From NCBI GenBank assembly GCA_964545665.1, contig CAZJGF010000001.1, forward strand, positions 1 to 59,758: 59,758 nt of DNA. The letters are read 5' to 3'. Under the pieces are notes generated by a model. The model worked only from the letters and a program-made list of their open reading frames with translations. It searched no databases and was not told where the DNA came from. This document shows, in pieces, positions 42,803 through 52,612 of the stretch (the first letter of the stretch is position 1; each line of letters opens with the position of its first letter). Position numbers and translations under genes: made by a program. Origin of the DNA: CAZJGF01 sp964545665 (GTDB taxonomy: Bacteria; Chloroflexota; Dehalococcoidia; GIF9; AB-539-J10).

Positions 42803-44044
42803 GTGAATAAGTCAGTTGCAGTTATTGGCGGCGGCATAAGCGGAATAACTTCAGCATTAGAATTAGCCAATAGCGGCTTTAGAGTATACTTAATAGAGAG
42901 AGAAGCAGCAATTGGAGGGCAAGCTGCTTCTTTTTGTTGCAAGGCAACAGAGATCTGCACAAAGTGCTCAGTCTGCTTAATACCCCAAAAACTCAATAAG
43001 GTCGCAGTTCATTCCAAAATCTCGATCCTGACTGATTCGACAGTGGCAGGCTTAAGCGGCAAAGCCGGATATTTTGAGGTCGAAGTGCTTCGAAAACCTC
43101 AATATATTGCTCCAGAGAGATGTGTTGCTTGTGGAATATGTGCCCGAGTCTGTCCTACTGAACCTAAGGCAATCCGTTCTCCTTCCCCGGATGCAATCCC
43201 TTATTGTTATGTCATCGATGAAAGTCGATGTCTTCGCCTTAGAGGTGAAAAGTGCAACCTCTGTCGGGGAACGTGTCCCACAAACGGCATAGATTTTGAC
43301 CGGGAGCCAGAAAGGAAGGAGCTAAGCGTCAGTGCTATCATCGTTGCTACCGGATTCGAGGTTTTCAATGCTCGAGAAATGGGCTCCTTGGGCTATAGTA
43401 GATATCCTAACGTTCTGACTGGCCTTGACCTTGAGAGGATGTTCAATCGGTGGGGCTTTCTTAGACTTCCCTCCAATGGGAAAGAGCCTCGAAAAGTCGC
43501 CTTCATCCAGTGTGTAGGCTCAAGGGATGAAACTCGTGGCTATTGTTCCCAGGTATGCTGCAAGTATGCCATGAGGTTTGCTCGGCTTATCAAATATCAA
43601 AACCCAAATACTGAGGTGACCATCTTTTATATTGACCTTCAGACTGCTGGAAAGGGCTTTGCCGAGTTTTATGAAGAGTGTCGAGGGAATATTCAATTTA
43701 TTCGAGGAGTGCCAGTGGAAATTCTGGAGACCTCCGGGGAACTCGAGGTAAGGTTTGAGAATATTCTAGAAGGGAAGGTTGAACGAGAAACCTTTGACCT
43801 TGTAACCCTTTCGGTGGGCATCACCCCCAGGAAAGACTCCTGGAATCTGGCGAGAGTCTTGGGAATAAATTTGGGAGACCATGGCTTCTTCGATACCAAG
43901 GAGCCGTTTAATTCCATAGAGACGAATGTTGAGGGGATTTTCCTTGCCGGAACTTGTCAGGGTCCTAAAGACATCCCTGATTCTATTGCTCATGGAGTGG
44001 CTGCGGCAGAGGGAGCAATGGGGGTTCTAGAGAAATGCAAGTAA
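42803..44044 (+). CDS. hdrA: HdrA/QmoA-like FAD iron-sulfur protein
   Basis: This 413-residue flavoprotein has the length of QmoA. The FAD motif GGGISGITSALELA begins near residue 8. A Cys-rich stretch EICTKCSVCLIPQK lies near residue 54, a [4Fe-4S] motif CVACGICARVCP near 110 and CNLCRGTCP near 152. The HdrA motif is CVGSRDE followed by YCSQVCC. It has no terminal ferredoxin. The start is GTG 42803 without a clear ribosome site. Paired with the next hdrA and mvhD it resembles cytosolic QmoAB. It probably moves electrons among flavin, Fe-S partners and a still-unknown donor. Confidence 0.87.
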   Translation: MNKSVAVIGGGISGITSALELANSGFRVYLIEREAAIGGQAASFCCKATEICTKCSVCLIPQKLNKVAVHSKISILTDSTVAGLSGKAGYFEVEVLRKPQYIAPERCVACGICARVCPTEPKAIRSPSPDAIPYCYVIDESRCLRLRGEKCNLCRGTCPTNGIDFDREPERKELSVSAIIVATGFEVFNAREMGSLGYSRYPNVLTGLDLERMFNRWGFLRLPSNGKEPRKVAFIQCVGSRDETRGYCSQVCCKYAMRFARLIKYQNPNTEVTIFYIDLQTAGKGFAEFYEECRGNIQFIRGVPVEILETSGELEVRFENILEGKVERETFDLVTLSVGITPRKDSWNLARVLGINLGDHGFFDTKEPFNSIETNVEGIFLAGTCQGPKDIPDSIAHGVAAAEGAMGVLEKCK

Positions 44045-45699
44045 AGATGGGCATCTTCCTATGCGATTGCGGGGGGAGTCTAAAGAACATAGATTTTCCC
44101 AAAATTAGCGGAGATTTAGAGAAACTTGAAGACGTTGCCTTTATAGACATAAGCCATAGCTTGTGCCTTGAAGAAGGAGAGAAGGCGATAACTTCCAGAA
44201 TCCTGAGTGAGAACATAAATAGAGTAGTAATCGCTGCTTGCTCACCGGAGTTACGTGAGCACAAATTTGTCAGACTTCTAGAAGGGCTTAGATTTAACCC
44301 CAGTCTTCTTTCCTTGGCAAACATCAGGGAACAATGTTCTTGGACTCGTGAAGGCGATGTCACTGAGAAGGCGACGGAACTTATAAGAATGGCTATGGGT
44401 AAAGCTCGGTTGCTTCAGCCTGTGGAAAGAGAGAGCGTTTCAGTAAACAAAGAAGTACTAGTGCTGGGCGGAGGATTCTCTGGGATGAAATCGGCTCTTG
44501 AGCTTTCCCGGCTTGGAATCAGGACAACCATAGTGGAAGGGAAGTCAACCTTGGGGGGCAAGCTTAAGGAGGTTGAGGGCTTCTACGGACTTAAAACAAG
44601 CCCGAAACAGATGCTTGACTCGATGATAACGGCGATAGAGAAAGATAATAATATCGAGGTTCTAACCTCTGCTGAAGTTACAAGGGTGCGAGGGGAGGTG
44701 GGGGATTTTGACATAACAATAAGAGGAGGGAGAAAAGAATTCTCCCTGAGCTTTGGCGCTATCATCTTTGCCACCGGATATAGAACTGAAATTTTGCCGC
44801 AAGACTTTGAGCTTAAACCCGGAGGTAATATCATCTCACAGCTAGACCTTGTTGAGATGCTGCGAGCTCCAGAGAAGTTGAAACGAAGACCTGAGACTAT
44901 AGGCTTTATTCTCGATGTCTGTGATGAGAATTCACGCCTCCCTACCCTCTCCAGTCTCAACAATGCCTTGGCGGTTAGAGAGAAACTAGGAAGTGAAGTC
45001 TACGTGTTCTGTAAGAATCTGAAGGTAGATAGTGAAGGGGCGGAGGAGCTTTACCGAGAGGCGCGCAATCGCGGAGTAGTGTTTTTGAAATTTGACGAAC
45101 CACCACAGATATACTGTGAGGATGGCCGAGTGGCCATCGAGGCAAAGGATGTTCTTTTGGGTGAAGAGGTGGTGCTCCCCTGTGACCTCTTGGTGGCTGA
45201 GGAAAGAGCTTTGCCCCCAGAAGGAACCAAAGGCTTAAGCTCTATGCTAAATATAGGGACCGACTTCCAAGGCTTCTATCAGGATGAAAATGTGCATCTT
45301 TATTCAGCGGCATCAGCTAGGAAAGGGATGTTTTTTGTCGGAGGCTGCCGCGGGAATCTGGATCTCCGTCGAGCTTTGACCGATATTGCATCTGCGGTGA
45401 TGGGCAGCTATTCGCTTTTGGCTCTGGGGGAGGCAGTGGTCGAGGTGGAGAAAGTAAGGGTCGACCCGGAAAAGTGTCGGGCGTGCCTGACCTGCATCCG
45501 TGTATGTCCCCACGGTGCAGTTCAGTTAGTTCGGTTGGATACTGAGAAGGAGGTAGCTCAGATTTACGATCTGGCTTGTGATGGATGTGGCATCTGCTCT
45601 GCCTTATGTCCGGCAAAGGCAATAGATTTTAAAGGCTATGCCGATGAACAAATCCTTGCTGAAGTTGAAGCAATGGGAGAAACTAATGAACGTAGATAA
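44035..45699 (+). CDS. hdrA: HdrA/QmoB-like FAD iron-sulfur protein
   Basis: This 554-residue protein has the HdrA N-terminal domain (GIFLCDCGGSL, NIREQCSW), FAD motif LGGGFSGMKSALELS near residue 142 and a C-terminal two-cluster ferredoxin (CRACLTCIRVCP, CDGCGICSALCP). The usual CVGSR/YCS-CC cysteines are replaced by DVCDENSRLPTLSSLNNAL, so that cluster site is lost, as I would expect for QmoB-like proteins. It overlaps the preceding gene by 10 bases. QmoB normally carries an MvhD domain at its end; here mvhD is the separate next gene. Confidence 0.86.
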   Translation: MQVKMGIFLCDCGGSLKNIDFPKISGDLEKLEDVAFIDISHSLCLEEGEKAITSRILSENINRVVIAACSPELREHKFVRLLEGLRFNPSLLSLANIREQCSWTREGDVTEKATELIRMAMGKARLLQPVERESVSVNKEVLVLGGGFSGMKSALELSRLGIRTTIVEGKSTLGGKLKEVEGFYGLKTSPKQMLDSMITAIEKDNNIEVLTSAEVTRVRGEVGDFDITIRGGRKEFSLSFGAIIFATGYRTEILPQDFELKPGGNIISQLDLVEMLRAPEKLKRRPETIGFILDVCDENSRLPTLSSLNNALAVREKLGSEVYVFCKNLKVDSEGAEELYREARNRGVVFLKFDEPPQIYCEDGRVAIEAKDVLLGEEVVLPCDLLVAEERALPPEGTKGLSSMLNIGTDFQGFYQDENVHLYSAASARKGMFFVGGCRGNLDLRRALTDIASAVMGSYSLLALGEAVVEVEKVRVDPEKCRACLTCIRVCPHGAVQLVRLDTEKEVAQIYDLACDGCGICSALCPAKAIDFKGYADEQILAEVEAMGETNERR

Positions 45700-46075
45700 T
45701 AACAAGATTGTTGCTTTTTGCTGTGCGAACTCAGCTTATCAGGCAGCGGACAAGGCGGGAAAGATGAGGCTTTGTTATCCAGATAATGTCAGGATCATTC
45801 GAGTCCCTTGTGCTGGAAGGGTGGATGTTGTTCATATTCTTAAAGCCTTTGAGAAAGGCGCCGCTGGGGTACTGGTGATGGGTTGTCAGGAGGGTGCCTG
45901 CCAGCATCTTACAGGCAACACTCGAGCGAAGGAAAGGCTAAAGTATGCCGGCGATTTGCTCAAAGAAGTAGGAATAGATAGAGAGCGAGTTAAAATGGTC
46001 AATCTTGCCCCAGACATGGCTCAAAAGTTCATCTGTGAGATTGAGGTGATGATGGAGAAGATAAAGGAGGCGTGA
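45686..46075 (+). CDS. mvhD: MvhD-like electron-transfer protein, copy 1
   Basis: This 129-residue [2Fe-2S] protein connects HdrA to a hydrogenase or dehydrogenase in methanogens. The cysteines lie in FCCANSAYQAAD, PCAGRVD and GCQEGACQHLTGN. ATG 45686 with GGGAGA just upstream is chosen over the earlier in-frame ATGs at 45638, which would overlap the hdrA end. metV starts 4 bases after its stop. It probably completes the QmoAB-like unit. Confidence 0.9.
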   Translation: MNVDNNKIVAFCCANSAYQAADKAGKMRLCYPDNVRIIRVPCAGRVDVVHILKAFEKGAAGVLVMGCQEGACQHLTGNTRAKERLKYAGDLLKEVGIDRERVKMVNLAPDMAQKFICEIEVMMEKIKEA

Positions 46076-46078
46076 GGA

Positions 46079-46741
46079 ATGATAATTGCTGAAAGGAAGC
46101 CTTTCGAGGAAATCAAGAACATGATTGTTGGTTATAAGAGAATCCTGGTGGTAGGGTGCAGGACTTGTGTCACTATCTGCTGGGCTGGTGGGGAAAAGGA
46201 GGTGGGAATACTTTCCTCCCAACTGAGGCTCCAATCGAGCAGGAACGGAGATGAGCTTTCTATTTTGGAAGCCACTGTCGAAAGGCAGTGTGAAAAGGAG
46301 ATGGTGACCCAGGAACTTGGAGATAAGGTACAGGATATAGAGGCGATTCTCTCTATGGGCTGTGGAGTCGGGGTGCAGACCATAGCCGAGATATATGAAG
46401 AAAAGCCTGTTTTCCCGGCACTTAATACTACATTTGTAGGGATGCCTGAAAAGGAAGGGCTATGGATTGAGACGTGCGGAGCGTGCGGGGATTGCTTTTT
46501 GGACAGAACAGGGGGAATCTGCCCAGTTGTGCGCTGCGCCAAGGGGCTGCTCAATGGGCCTTGTGGCGGCACAAGAAGGGGTGGGAAGTGCGAGATAGAT
46601 CCAGAGAAAGACTGTGCGTGGGTTCTTATTTACCGAAGGCTGGAAAAGCAAGGCAGGCTTGACCTAATGAGGAAATACTACGAGGCTAAGAACTATAGGA
46701 AAGTGAAAAGACCTGGGAAAATCGAAGCCTTGGAAGCTTGA
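46079..46741 (+). CDS. metV: MetV-type zinc/iron-sulfur partner of methylenetetrahydrofolate reductase
   Basis: MetV is the small partner required by acetogen-type MetF. The 220-residue product has Cys motifs GCRTCVTICWAGG near residue 23, MGCGVG near 97, CGACGDCFLDRTGGICP near 132, CGGTRRGGKC near 162 and DCAW. AAAGGAGGCGTGAGG precedes the ATG. The stop overlaps a possible TTG start of metF. The adjacent metF, hdrC, hdrA and mvhD are the gene set of the Moorella MetVF-Hdr-MvhD complex, apart from hdrB. Confidence 0.9.
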   Translation: MIIAERKPFEEIKNMIVGYKRILVVGCRTCVTICWAGGEKEVGILSSQLRLQSSRNGDELSILEATVERQCEKEMVTQELGDKVQDIEAILSMGCGVGVQTIAEIYEEKPVFPALNTTFVGMPEKEGLWIETCGACGDCFLDRTGGICPVVRCAKGLLNGPCGGTRRGGKCEIDPEKDCAWVLIYRRLEKQGRLDLMRKYYEAKNYRKVKRPGKIEALEA

Positions 46742-46758
46742 ATCATAGGGGGTGGAAA

Positions 46759-47649
46759 ATGGCAAAGCCCTTTAGGGAAACGCTAAAAAAGAAGGATTTC
46801 ATTGTAACCGCCGAGGCGGGTCCAGTGAAAGGCTCCAATGTGACAAATATGATCGAGCATATTGAACTTCTTAAAGACAAGGTGGATGGCCTAAATGTAA
46901 CTGATAATCAAAGTGCTGTCATGAGGTATCCCTCGCTTGGGACTTGCCTTCTCGTCAAAGAGCATGGCGGAGAGCCAATTCTCCAAATCACATGCAGGGA
47001 CCGTAATCGCCTGGCAATTCAGGCAGATCTTCTTTTTGCTTACTCCAGAGGAATAGATAATGTCCTCTGTCTTACCGGCGATTCTGTGGATGTTGGTGAC
47101 CATAAGGAGGCAAAACCAGTTTTCGATCTCGACTCGGTCCAGCTGATTCATTTGGTTCATAGTTTGAATTCTGGAAAAGATATGGTGGGGAATGAACTCG
47201 ATGGGGGTGTTGATTACTGTATCGGTGCCTCTGCCACCCCTTCGGCAGATCCAATCGAACCTCAGCTTATTAAATTTGATAAGAAGCTAGATGCCGGGGT
47301 GGACTTTGTTCAAACCCAGGCTGTCTATGATCTGGATGAACTCAAAAGATTTATGGAACATACCCGTAGGATGGACGGAAAGGTCAAAATTCTGGCTGGC
47401 ATAGTGCTTCTTGTCGGGGCGAGAATGGCGATGTGGATGAATGACAATGTTCCTGGCATATTTGTTCCTCAGCACTTCATTGATGAGATGGCTGAGGCTC
47501 CAAAGGGCAAAGGAGTTTCTAGGGGGATAGAGATTGCTGGAAGGCTCGTACGACAGATAAAAAAGGAGAAAATCTGTGATGGGGTTCATATCATGGCTAT
47601 TGGAAGAGAGGAGAGGGTTCCTGACATTCTAGAGGCGGCCGGAATATGA
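46759..47649 (+). CDS. metF: Methylenetetrahydrofolate reductase, copy 2
   Basis: This 296-residue TIM-barrel flavoprotein reduces methylene-tetrahydrofolate. ATG 46759 follows AGGGGGTGG; the frame is open from TTG 46738. Family blocks include LQITCRDRNRLAIQ, VLCLTGDS, KPVFDLDSVQ, GVDFVQTQAVYD and ILAGIVLL. It is distinct from copy 1 at 39750. Position between metV and hdrC makes it the catalytic subunit of a putative Hdr-linked reductase complex. Confidence 0.94.
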   Translation: MAKPFRETLKKKDFIVTAEAGPVKGSNVTNMIEHIELLKDKVDGLNVTDNQSAVMRYPSLGTCLLVKEHGGEPILQITCRDRNRLAIQADLLFAYSRGIDNVLCLTGDSVDVGDHKEAKPVFDLDSVQLIHLVHSLNSGKDMVGNELDGGVDYCIGASATPSADPIEPQLIKFDKKLDAGVDFVQTQAVYDLDELKRFMEHTRRMDGKVKILAGIVLLVGARMAMWMNDNVPGIFVPQHFIDEMAEAPKGKGVSRGIEIAGRLVRQIKKEKICDGVHIMAIGREERVPDILEAAGI

Positions 47650-47676
47650 GAATTCAAAACTTGGGAAGGTAAGAAA

Positions 47677-48156
47677 ATGACTGTAGCGCTAAATGAGTTG
47701 GATTCCAAATTTAAATATGATGTGGCTGAAGAGCCCGGAGGAGAAAACATTAAGCTTTGTTTTGCCTGTGGTCTCTGCACCGCAAGCTGCCCAGTTGCGG
47801 ATATTGATCCGGAGTATAACCCTCGAAAGATAATTCATATGGTTCTCTTAGGGATGAGGGAGGCAGTGCTTTCTTCTAACTTTCCCTGGCTTTGCACTCA
47901 GTGCTATACATGTCAGGCTCACTGTCCTCAAAATGTAAACTTCTCTGATGTAATGAAGGCATTGAGGAGTATGGCGGTTAAGGAAGGATATGTCCATCCT
48001 TCCTTTGCCGATCAAATAAAGGAGATTGACACCTTCTCGCAAAAGCTACGTCATCAAATGGTGCTATCCATCGTGGCTAGGAAATCCGAAGAACTAAAGG
48101 CGGACGTAGAGAAACTTGCTAAGGAAGCACTGGAGAAGGCGAGAAAAGAAGTCTAG
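47677..48156 (+). CDS. hdrC: HdrC-like iron-sulfur protein
   Basis: This 159-residue two-[4Fe-4S] protein passes electrons between HdrA and the catalytic partner. The motifs are CFACGLCTASCP near residue 28 and CTQCYTCQAHCP near residue 73. A helical, Lys/Glu-rich C-terminus follows. GGGAAGG precedes the ATG. No hdrB, which would carry the CCG domains, follows; the next gene is instead a very large HdrA fusion. Confidence 0.9.
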   Translation: MTVALNELDSKFKYDVAEEPGGENIKLCFACGLCTASCPVADIDPEYNPRKIIHMVLLGMREAVLSSNFPWLCTQCYTCQAHCPQNVNFSDVMKALRSMAVKEGYVHPSFADQIKEIDTFSQKLRHQMVLSIVARKSEELKADVEKLAKEALEKARKEV

Positions 48157-48168
48157 AGGGCCAAAGCT

Positions 48169-51100
48169 ATGGAATCTAAGAACAGCCTCGTAGGAGCGGC
48201 GCTAGTAGTTGGCGGAGGAATTGGAGGGATGCAGGCTGCGCTTGACCTTGCCGAGTCTGGGTATCACGTCTATTTGGTGGAGAAATCCCCGGCTATCGGT
48301 GGGGCAATGGCTCAGCTGGATAAGACCTTTCCCACCTTAGATTGTTCCATGTGTATTCTCTCTCCCAAACTCATTGAATGTGGAAGGCATCCCAACATAG
48401 AATTGCTTTCCTGCTCAGAACTTGTTGAAGTCAACGGGGAGCCGGGGGATTTCAAAGCCAAGGTCTTAAAGCATCCGAGGTATGTTGATGTTGCCAGGTG
48501 CACCGGGTGCGCTGAGTGTGCTGAAGTCTGTCCGGTAGAGCTTCCCAACGAGTTCGAACAGGATTTAGCTTCGAGGAAGGCCATATTCAGGCCATTCGCC
48601 CAAGCCTTTCCCAATGCCTTTGCCATCGAGAAGAGGGAGAGACCGCCATGCACTTTGACTTGTCCAGCAGGGATAAACATTCAAGGATACGTGGCTTTGA
48701 TCGCCAAGAGGAAATATAGAGAAGCGCTATCCCTGATCAGGGAGTGGGTTCCTATCCCAGGAGTACTGGGTAGGATTTGCCCTGCTCCCTGCGAGGAGAA
48801 ATGCAACCGCAAGCTCTTAGAAGAGCCTGTAGCAATTCGAGTCCTGAAGAGATTTGCCGCCGATATGGTTGAAGATGAATTGTCACCTCCCGAGATAGAG
48901 GAGAAAGAGGAAAGGGTTGCTATCATCGGCTCAGGGCCAGCAGGGCTTACCTGCGCCCATTACCTTCGTCGCGAAGGATATCAGGTTACTGTCTTTGAAG
49001 CCCTCCCTGTGGTTGGAGGAATGCTTTATGTAGGCATCCCTGAGTACCGTTTGCCTAAGAACGTTGTTGAGAAGGAGATTGAGAGTATCAAACGCCTGGG
49101 GATAGAGATAAAGACCAATACCCCTATTGGTGCAGAAATTGGCATTAAAGACCTTCTTGAACAAGGATATGAAGCCGTATTTATCAGTGTTGGAGCGCAT
49201 CGTAGTCAGCGACTTGGCGTTCCAGGCGAAAATGCAGAAAGGGTGATTCACGGTGTCGATTTCTTGAGAGATATTAATTTGGGGAAGGAAGTGAAGACGA
49301 AAGGGAAAGTAGTGATAATAGGAGGTGGAGACGTTGCCATAGATTCAGCCCGCTCTGTTCTTCGCTTGGGTGCCGATGAAGTCGTAGTCCTTTACAGGAG
49401 GACGAGAGTTGAAATGCCTGCCAGGGAGGAAGAGGTTAAAGCTGCCGAAGAGGAAGGGGTGAAGATAGAATATTTGGTCGCTCCTGTGGAGATCCTCTGC
49501 GAAAATGGTAAGGTTACCGGAGTAAAGTGTACTCGTATGCAGCTTGGGGAGCCCGACGTCACCGGGAGGAAGCGTCCTATACCCATACCGGGTTCCGAGT
49601 TTGACCTTAAGGTTGATATGGTAATTCCGGCAATCGGGCAGACGCCTGACCTCTCCTTTGTAGAAAACAGCGGGATAAACATCTCCAGCAGGGGCACTAT
49701 CCAAGTTGACCCAATGACTTTGGAAACAGGCTGTGAAGGAGTCTTTTCTGGAGGGGATTGCCAGACTGGGCCCTCTATTGCAGTTGAAGCTGTAGCCGCT
49801 GGTGCGCGGGCAGCAGAATCCATCATCAGATATATTAACCATCAAGACCTCAAAGAGGGAAGGACTGTAGAGAGGAAGCTCTCCGGTGTTTCTTTTATTC
49901 CTTTCGGTATGGCCAGGGAGTCAAGACAGAAGATGCCAACCATCCCTGTTGAGGAGAGGAAGGTAAGCTTTAAGGAGATAGAGCTTGGCTTCCCTGAAGA
50001 TATGGCCATTAGGGAGGCAAGTCGCTGCCTTGCCTGCGGAATTTGTTCTGAGTGTATGCAATGCGTCGCAGCTTGCAAAGCTAATGCTATTGATCACAAC
50101 ATGAGAGAAGAGATTGTACAACTGAATGTGGGCTCTGTGGTACTCTGTCCTGGATTTGATGAATTCGACCCTGGCCCTCTCTTCAATTACGGATACAGGA
50201 GATATTCCAACGTGGTAACTAGCATAGAATTTGAGAGGATGCTCTCGGCATCGGGGCCATATCAAGGAGAGCTCAAGAGGCCTTCAGATGGGAGGCCGCC
50301 TCAAAGGATAGCCTGGATTCAATGCGTTGGCTCAAGAGATGAAAGCCTAAATCGAGGATATTGCTCTTCTGTGTGCTGCACCTACGCTGTGAAACAAGCT
50401 ATTATCGCCAAGGAACATGTCCCTCTTGAACTGGAAGAGACTATCTTCTTCATGGATATACGAACTCAAGGGAAGGACTTTGATAAGTTCTACAGGCGGG
50501 GAGAGGAAGAGGGAATAGAATTTATGAGGGCTAGGGTCTATAGGATTGAGGAATCAGATGGCACCGGTAGTTTACTTCTCAAGTATGTAGGCGAGGATGA
50601 TAAGCCAAGCACTCGTGAGTTTGACCTGGTTGTCCTATCTGTAGGCCTTCAGCCTTCCTCGACAGCGATAGAACTAGCCAAGAAGCTTGGCATCCAGCTC
50701 AATAAATATGGATTTTGTCACACGAATACATTTTCTCCAGTGGAGACTTCGAGGCCGGGAATCTTTGCCGCTGGCGCCTTTCAAGGCCCGAAGGATATTC
50801 CTGAGACTGTGATGCAGGCAAGCGGAGCAGCGGGAAGCGTTTCCGCTTTGCTTGCTCCGGCACGGAATACCCTGATCAAGAAGAAGCAATATCCGCCGGA
50901 AAGAGACGTCTCTGGGGAAGAACCCAGGATTGGTGTTTTCATATGCCACTGTGGCATCAATATTGGGGGAGTGGTCAATGTGCCTGACGTCACTGACTAC
51001 GCTAAGACACTTCCTGGCGTAGTTTATGCTGAAGACAACCTCTACACTTGCTCTCAGGACACTCAGGAAAGAATAAAAGCAATGGCAAAGGAACATGGTC

Positions 51101-52611
51101 TAAATCGGGTGGTGGTAGCATCGTGCACCCCTCGGACACATGAGCCTTTGTTCCAGGAGACTATCAGAGAAGCCGGCTTGAATAAATACCTTTTTGAGTT
51201 TGCCAATATCCGTGACCAATGCTCCTGGGTTCACATGCATGAGCCAGAGAAGGCTACTGAGAAGGCGAAGGATTTGCTAGGAATGGCAGTGGCAAAGGTA
51301 AGGCTGAAAAAACCACTTAAGCCTCTGTCTCTCCCAGTTAATCACTCTGCTTTGGTTATTGGGGGAGGAATAGCAGGGATGGTAAGTGCCTTAAACTTGG
51401 CAGAGCAAGGTTTCGAAGTCCATCTTATTGAGAGGAGCAGCGAGCTCGGTGGTATGGCAAGGAAAATACATCATACTATTGATAATGGAGATGTTCAGAC
51501 TTTTCTCGGCGATTTAATTAAGAAGGTTAAGGAACATACTAAGGTTAGGGTCTATTACAATACTTGGATTGTAGATGCCTATGGATATGTGGGTCACTTC
51601 ACCACCGAGATAATGAGATATCGAGGCAGGGTAGTAGAGAAGATAGAGCATGGCGCGACTATCATTGCCACCGGGGCCCAGGAGTATAAGCCGAACGGTG
51701 AGTACCTCTATGGAAGAGACCCAAGGGTGCTTACCCAACTTGAACTTGAAGATGAGATAGCCAGAGAGAGTCCGGACATTATCAACTGCGATAACGTAGT
51801 GATGATTCAGTGTGTGGGCTCTCGCAATGGTCAACGACCTTATTGCAGCCGGGTGTGCTGCAATCAAGCAATTAAGAATGCTCTAAAGCTTAAGGAAATA
51901 AGGCCTGAAATGAACATTTACATCCTCTATCGGGATATGAGGACGTATGGATTCTATGAGGAACATTACCGGGAGGCAAGACAACAAGGGGTTGTCTTCC
52001 TCCGCTATGAGCCAGAAGATAAGCCTCGGGTGAGTCAAGAGAGAAAGAGTGGCCAGCTTTTGATAAGGGTTGAGAGCAAGGATCCGGTGCTGGGGGAGAA
52101 AGTAGCTATTGATGCTGATATTCTTGCCCTATCTGTGCCCATGGTTCCCCCGGAGGAAGCAAGAGAGCTTGCAATGCTCTACAAGGTGCCTTTAAACGAG
52201 GATGGCTTCTTCCTAGAGGCACATGTAAAGCTTCGTCCGGTGGATTTCGCCACCGATGGGATCTTTGTCTGCGGGCTTGCCCATGCCCCTAAGTCGATAG
52301 AGGAAAGCATCGCTCAGGCTAAAGCAGCCGCCTCTCGAGCAACCACTATATTAGCCAAGGATACCGTTACGGCTGAGGGCATTGTTGCCTCCGTAAACGA
52401 AAATATTTGCTCAGGTTGTGGCATTTGTGAGGCTCTCTGCCCTTATGGGGCTATCACTATTGATAGGGATAAGAATGTAGCCAAAGTTAACGAAGCTTTG
52501 TGTAAGGGTTGTGGCACTTGCTGTGCCGCTTGCCCTTCAGGAGCTGCCCAACAAAGGAGTTTTACCTCGGAGCAGATTTCAGCCATGCTGGATGCTATTT
52601 TGGAGGTTTAG
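48169..52611 (+). CDS. hdrA: HdrA with nested GltD module fused to a second HdrA (1480 residues)
   Basis: Order of parts: HdrA N-half (GGGIGGMQAALDLA, about 15-28; CTGCAECAEVCP near 109), then a GltD-type insert from about 160 to 600 with its own Fe-S segment (CTLTCPAGINIQG, CPAPCEEKC), FAD motif IIGSGPAGLTCA and NAD(P) motif IIGGGDVAIDSAR. The HdrA C-half resumes (CLACGICSECMQC near 622; CVGSRDE). A full second HdrA follows (GVFICHCGINIGG near 922; IGGGIAGMVSALNLA near 1061; CVGSRNG; ferredoxin motifs CSGCGICEALCP and CKGCGTCCAACP). It probably oxidises NAD(P)H and could split electrons toward ferredoxin and MetVF through HdrC. Confidence 0.92.
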   Translation: MESKNSLVGAALVVGGGIGGMQAALDLAESGYHVYLVEKSPAIGGAMAQLDKTFPTLDCSMCILSPKLIECGRHPNIELLSCSELVEVNGEPGDFKAKVLKHPRYVDVARCTGCAECAEVCPVELPNEFEQDLASRKAIFRPFAQAFPNAFAIEKRERPPCTLTCPAGINIQGYVALIAKRKYREALSLIREWVPIPGVLGRICPAPCEEKCNRKLLEEPVAIRVLKRFAADMVEDELSPPEIEEKEERVAIIGSGPAGLTCAHYLRREGYQVTVFEALPVVGGMLYVGIPEYRLPKNVVEKEIESIKRLGIEIKTNTPIGAEIGIKDLLEQGYEAVFISVGAHRSQRLGVPGENAERVIHGVDFLRDINLGKEVKTKGKVVIIGGGDVAIDSARSVLRLGADEVVVLYRRTRVEMPAREEEVKAAEEEGVKIEYLVAPVEILCENGKVTGVKCTRMQLGEPDVTGRKRPIPIPGSEFDLKVDMVIPAIGQTPDLSFVENSGINISSRGTIQVDPMTLETGCEGVFSGGDCQTGPSIAVEAVAAGARAAESIIRYINHQDLKEGRTVERKLSGVSFIPFGMARESRQKMPTIPVEERKVSFKEIELGFPEDMAIREASRCLACGICSECMQCVAACKANAIDHNMREEIVQLNVGSVVLCPGFDEFDPGPLFNYGYRRYSNVVTSIEFERMLSASGPYQGELKRPSDGRPPQRIAWIQCVGSRDESLNRGYCSSVCCTYAVKQAIIAKEHVPLELEETIFFMDIRTQGKDFDKFYRRGEEEGIEFMRARVYRIEESDGTGSLLLKYVGEDDKPSTREFDLVVLSVGLQPSSTAIELAKKLGIQLNKYGFCHTNTFSPVETSRPGIFAAGAFQGPKDIPETVMQASGAAGSVSALLAPARNTLIKKKQYPPERDVSGEEPRIGVFICHCGINIGGVVNVPDVTDYAKTLPGVVYAEDNLYTCSQDTQERIKAMAKEHGLNRVVVASCTPRTHEPLFQETIREAGLNKYLFEFANIRDQCSWVHMHEPEKATEKAKDLLGMAVAKVRLKKPLKPLSLPVNHSALVIGGGIAGMVSALNLAEQGFEVHLIERSSELGGMARKIHHTIDNGDVQTFLGDLIKKVKEHTKVRVYYNTWIVDAYGYVGHFTTEIMRYRGRVVEKIEHGATIIATGAQEYKPNGEYLYGRDPRVLTQLELEDEIARESPDIINCDNVVMIQCVGSRNGQRPYCSRVCCNQAIKNALKLKEIRPEMNIYILYRDMRTYGFYEEHYREARQQGVVFLRYEPEDKPRVSQERKSGQLLIRVESKDPVLGEKVAIDADILALSVPMVPPEEARELAMLYKVPLNEDGFFLEAHVKLRPVDFATDGIFVCGLAHAPKSIEESIAQAKAAASRATTILAKDTVTAEGIVASVNENICSGCGICEALCPYGAITIDRDKNVAKVNEALCKGCGTCCAACPSGAAQQRSFTSEQISAMLDAILEV

Positions 52612-52612
52612 A

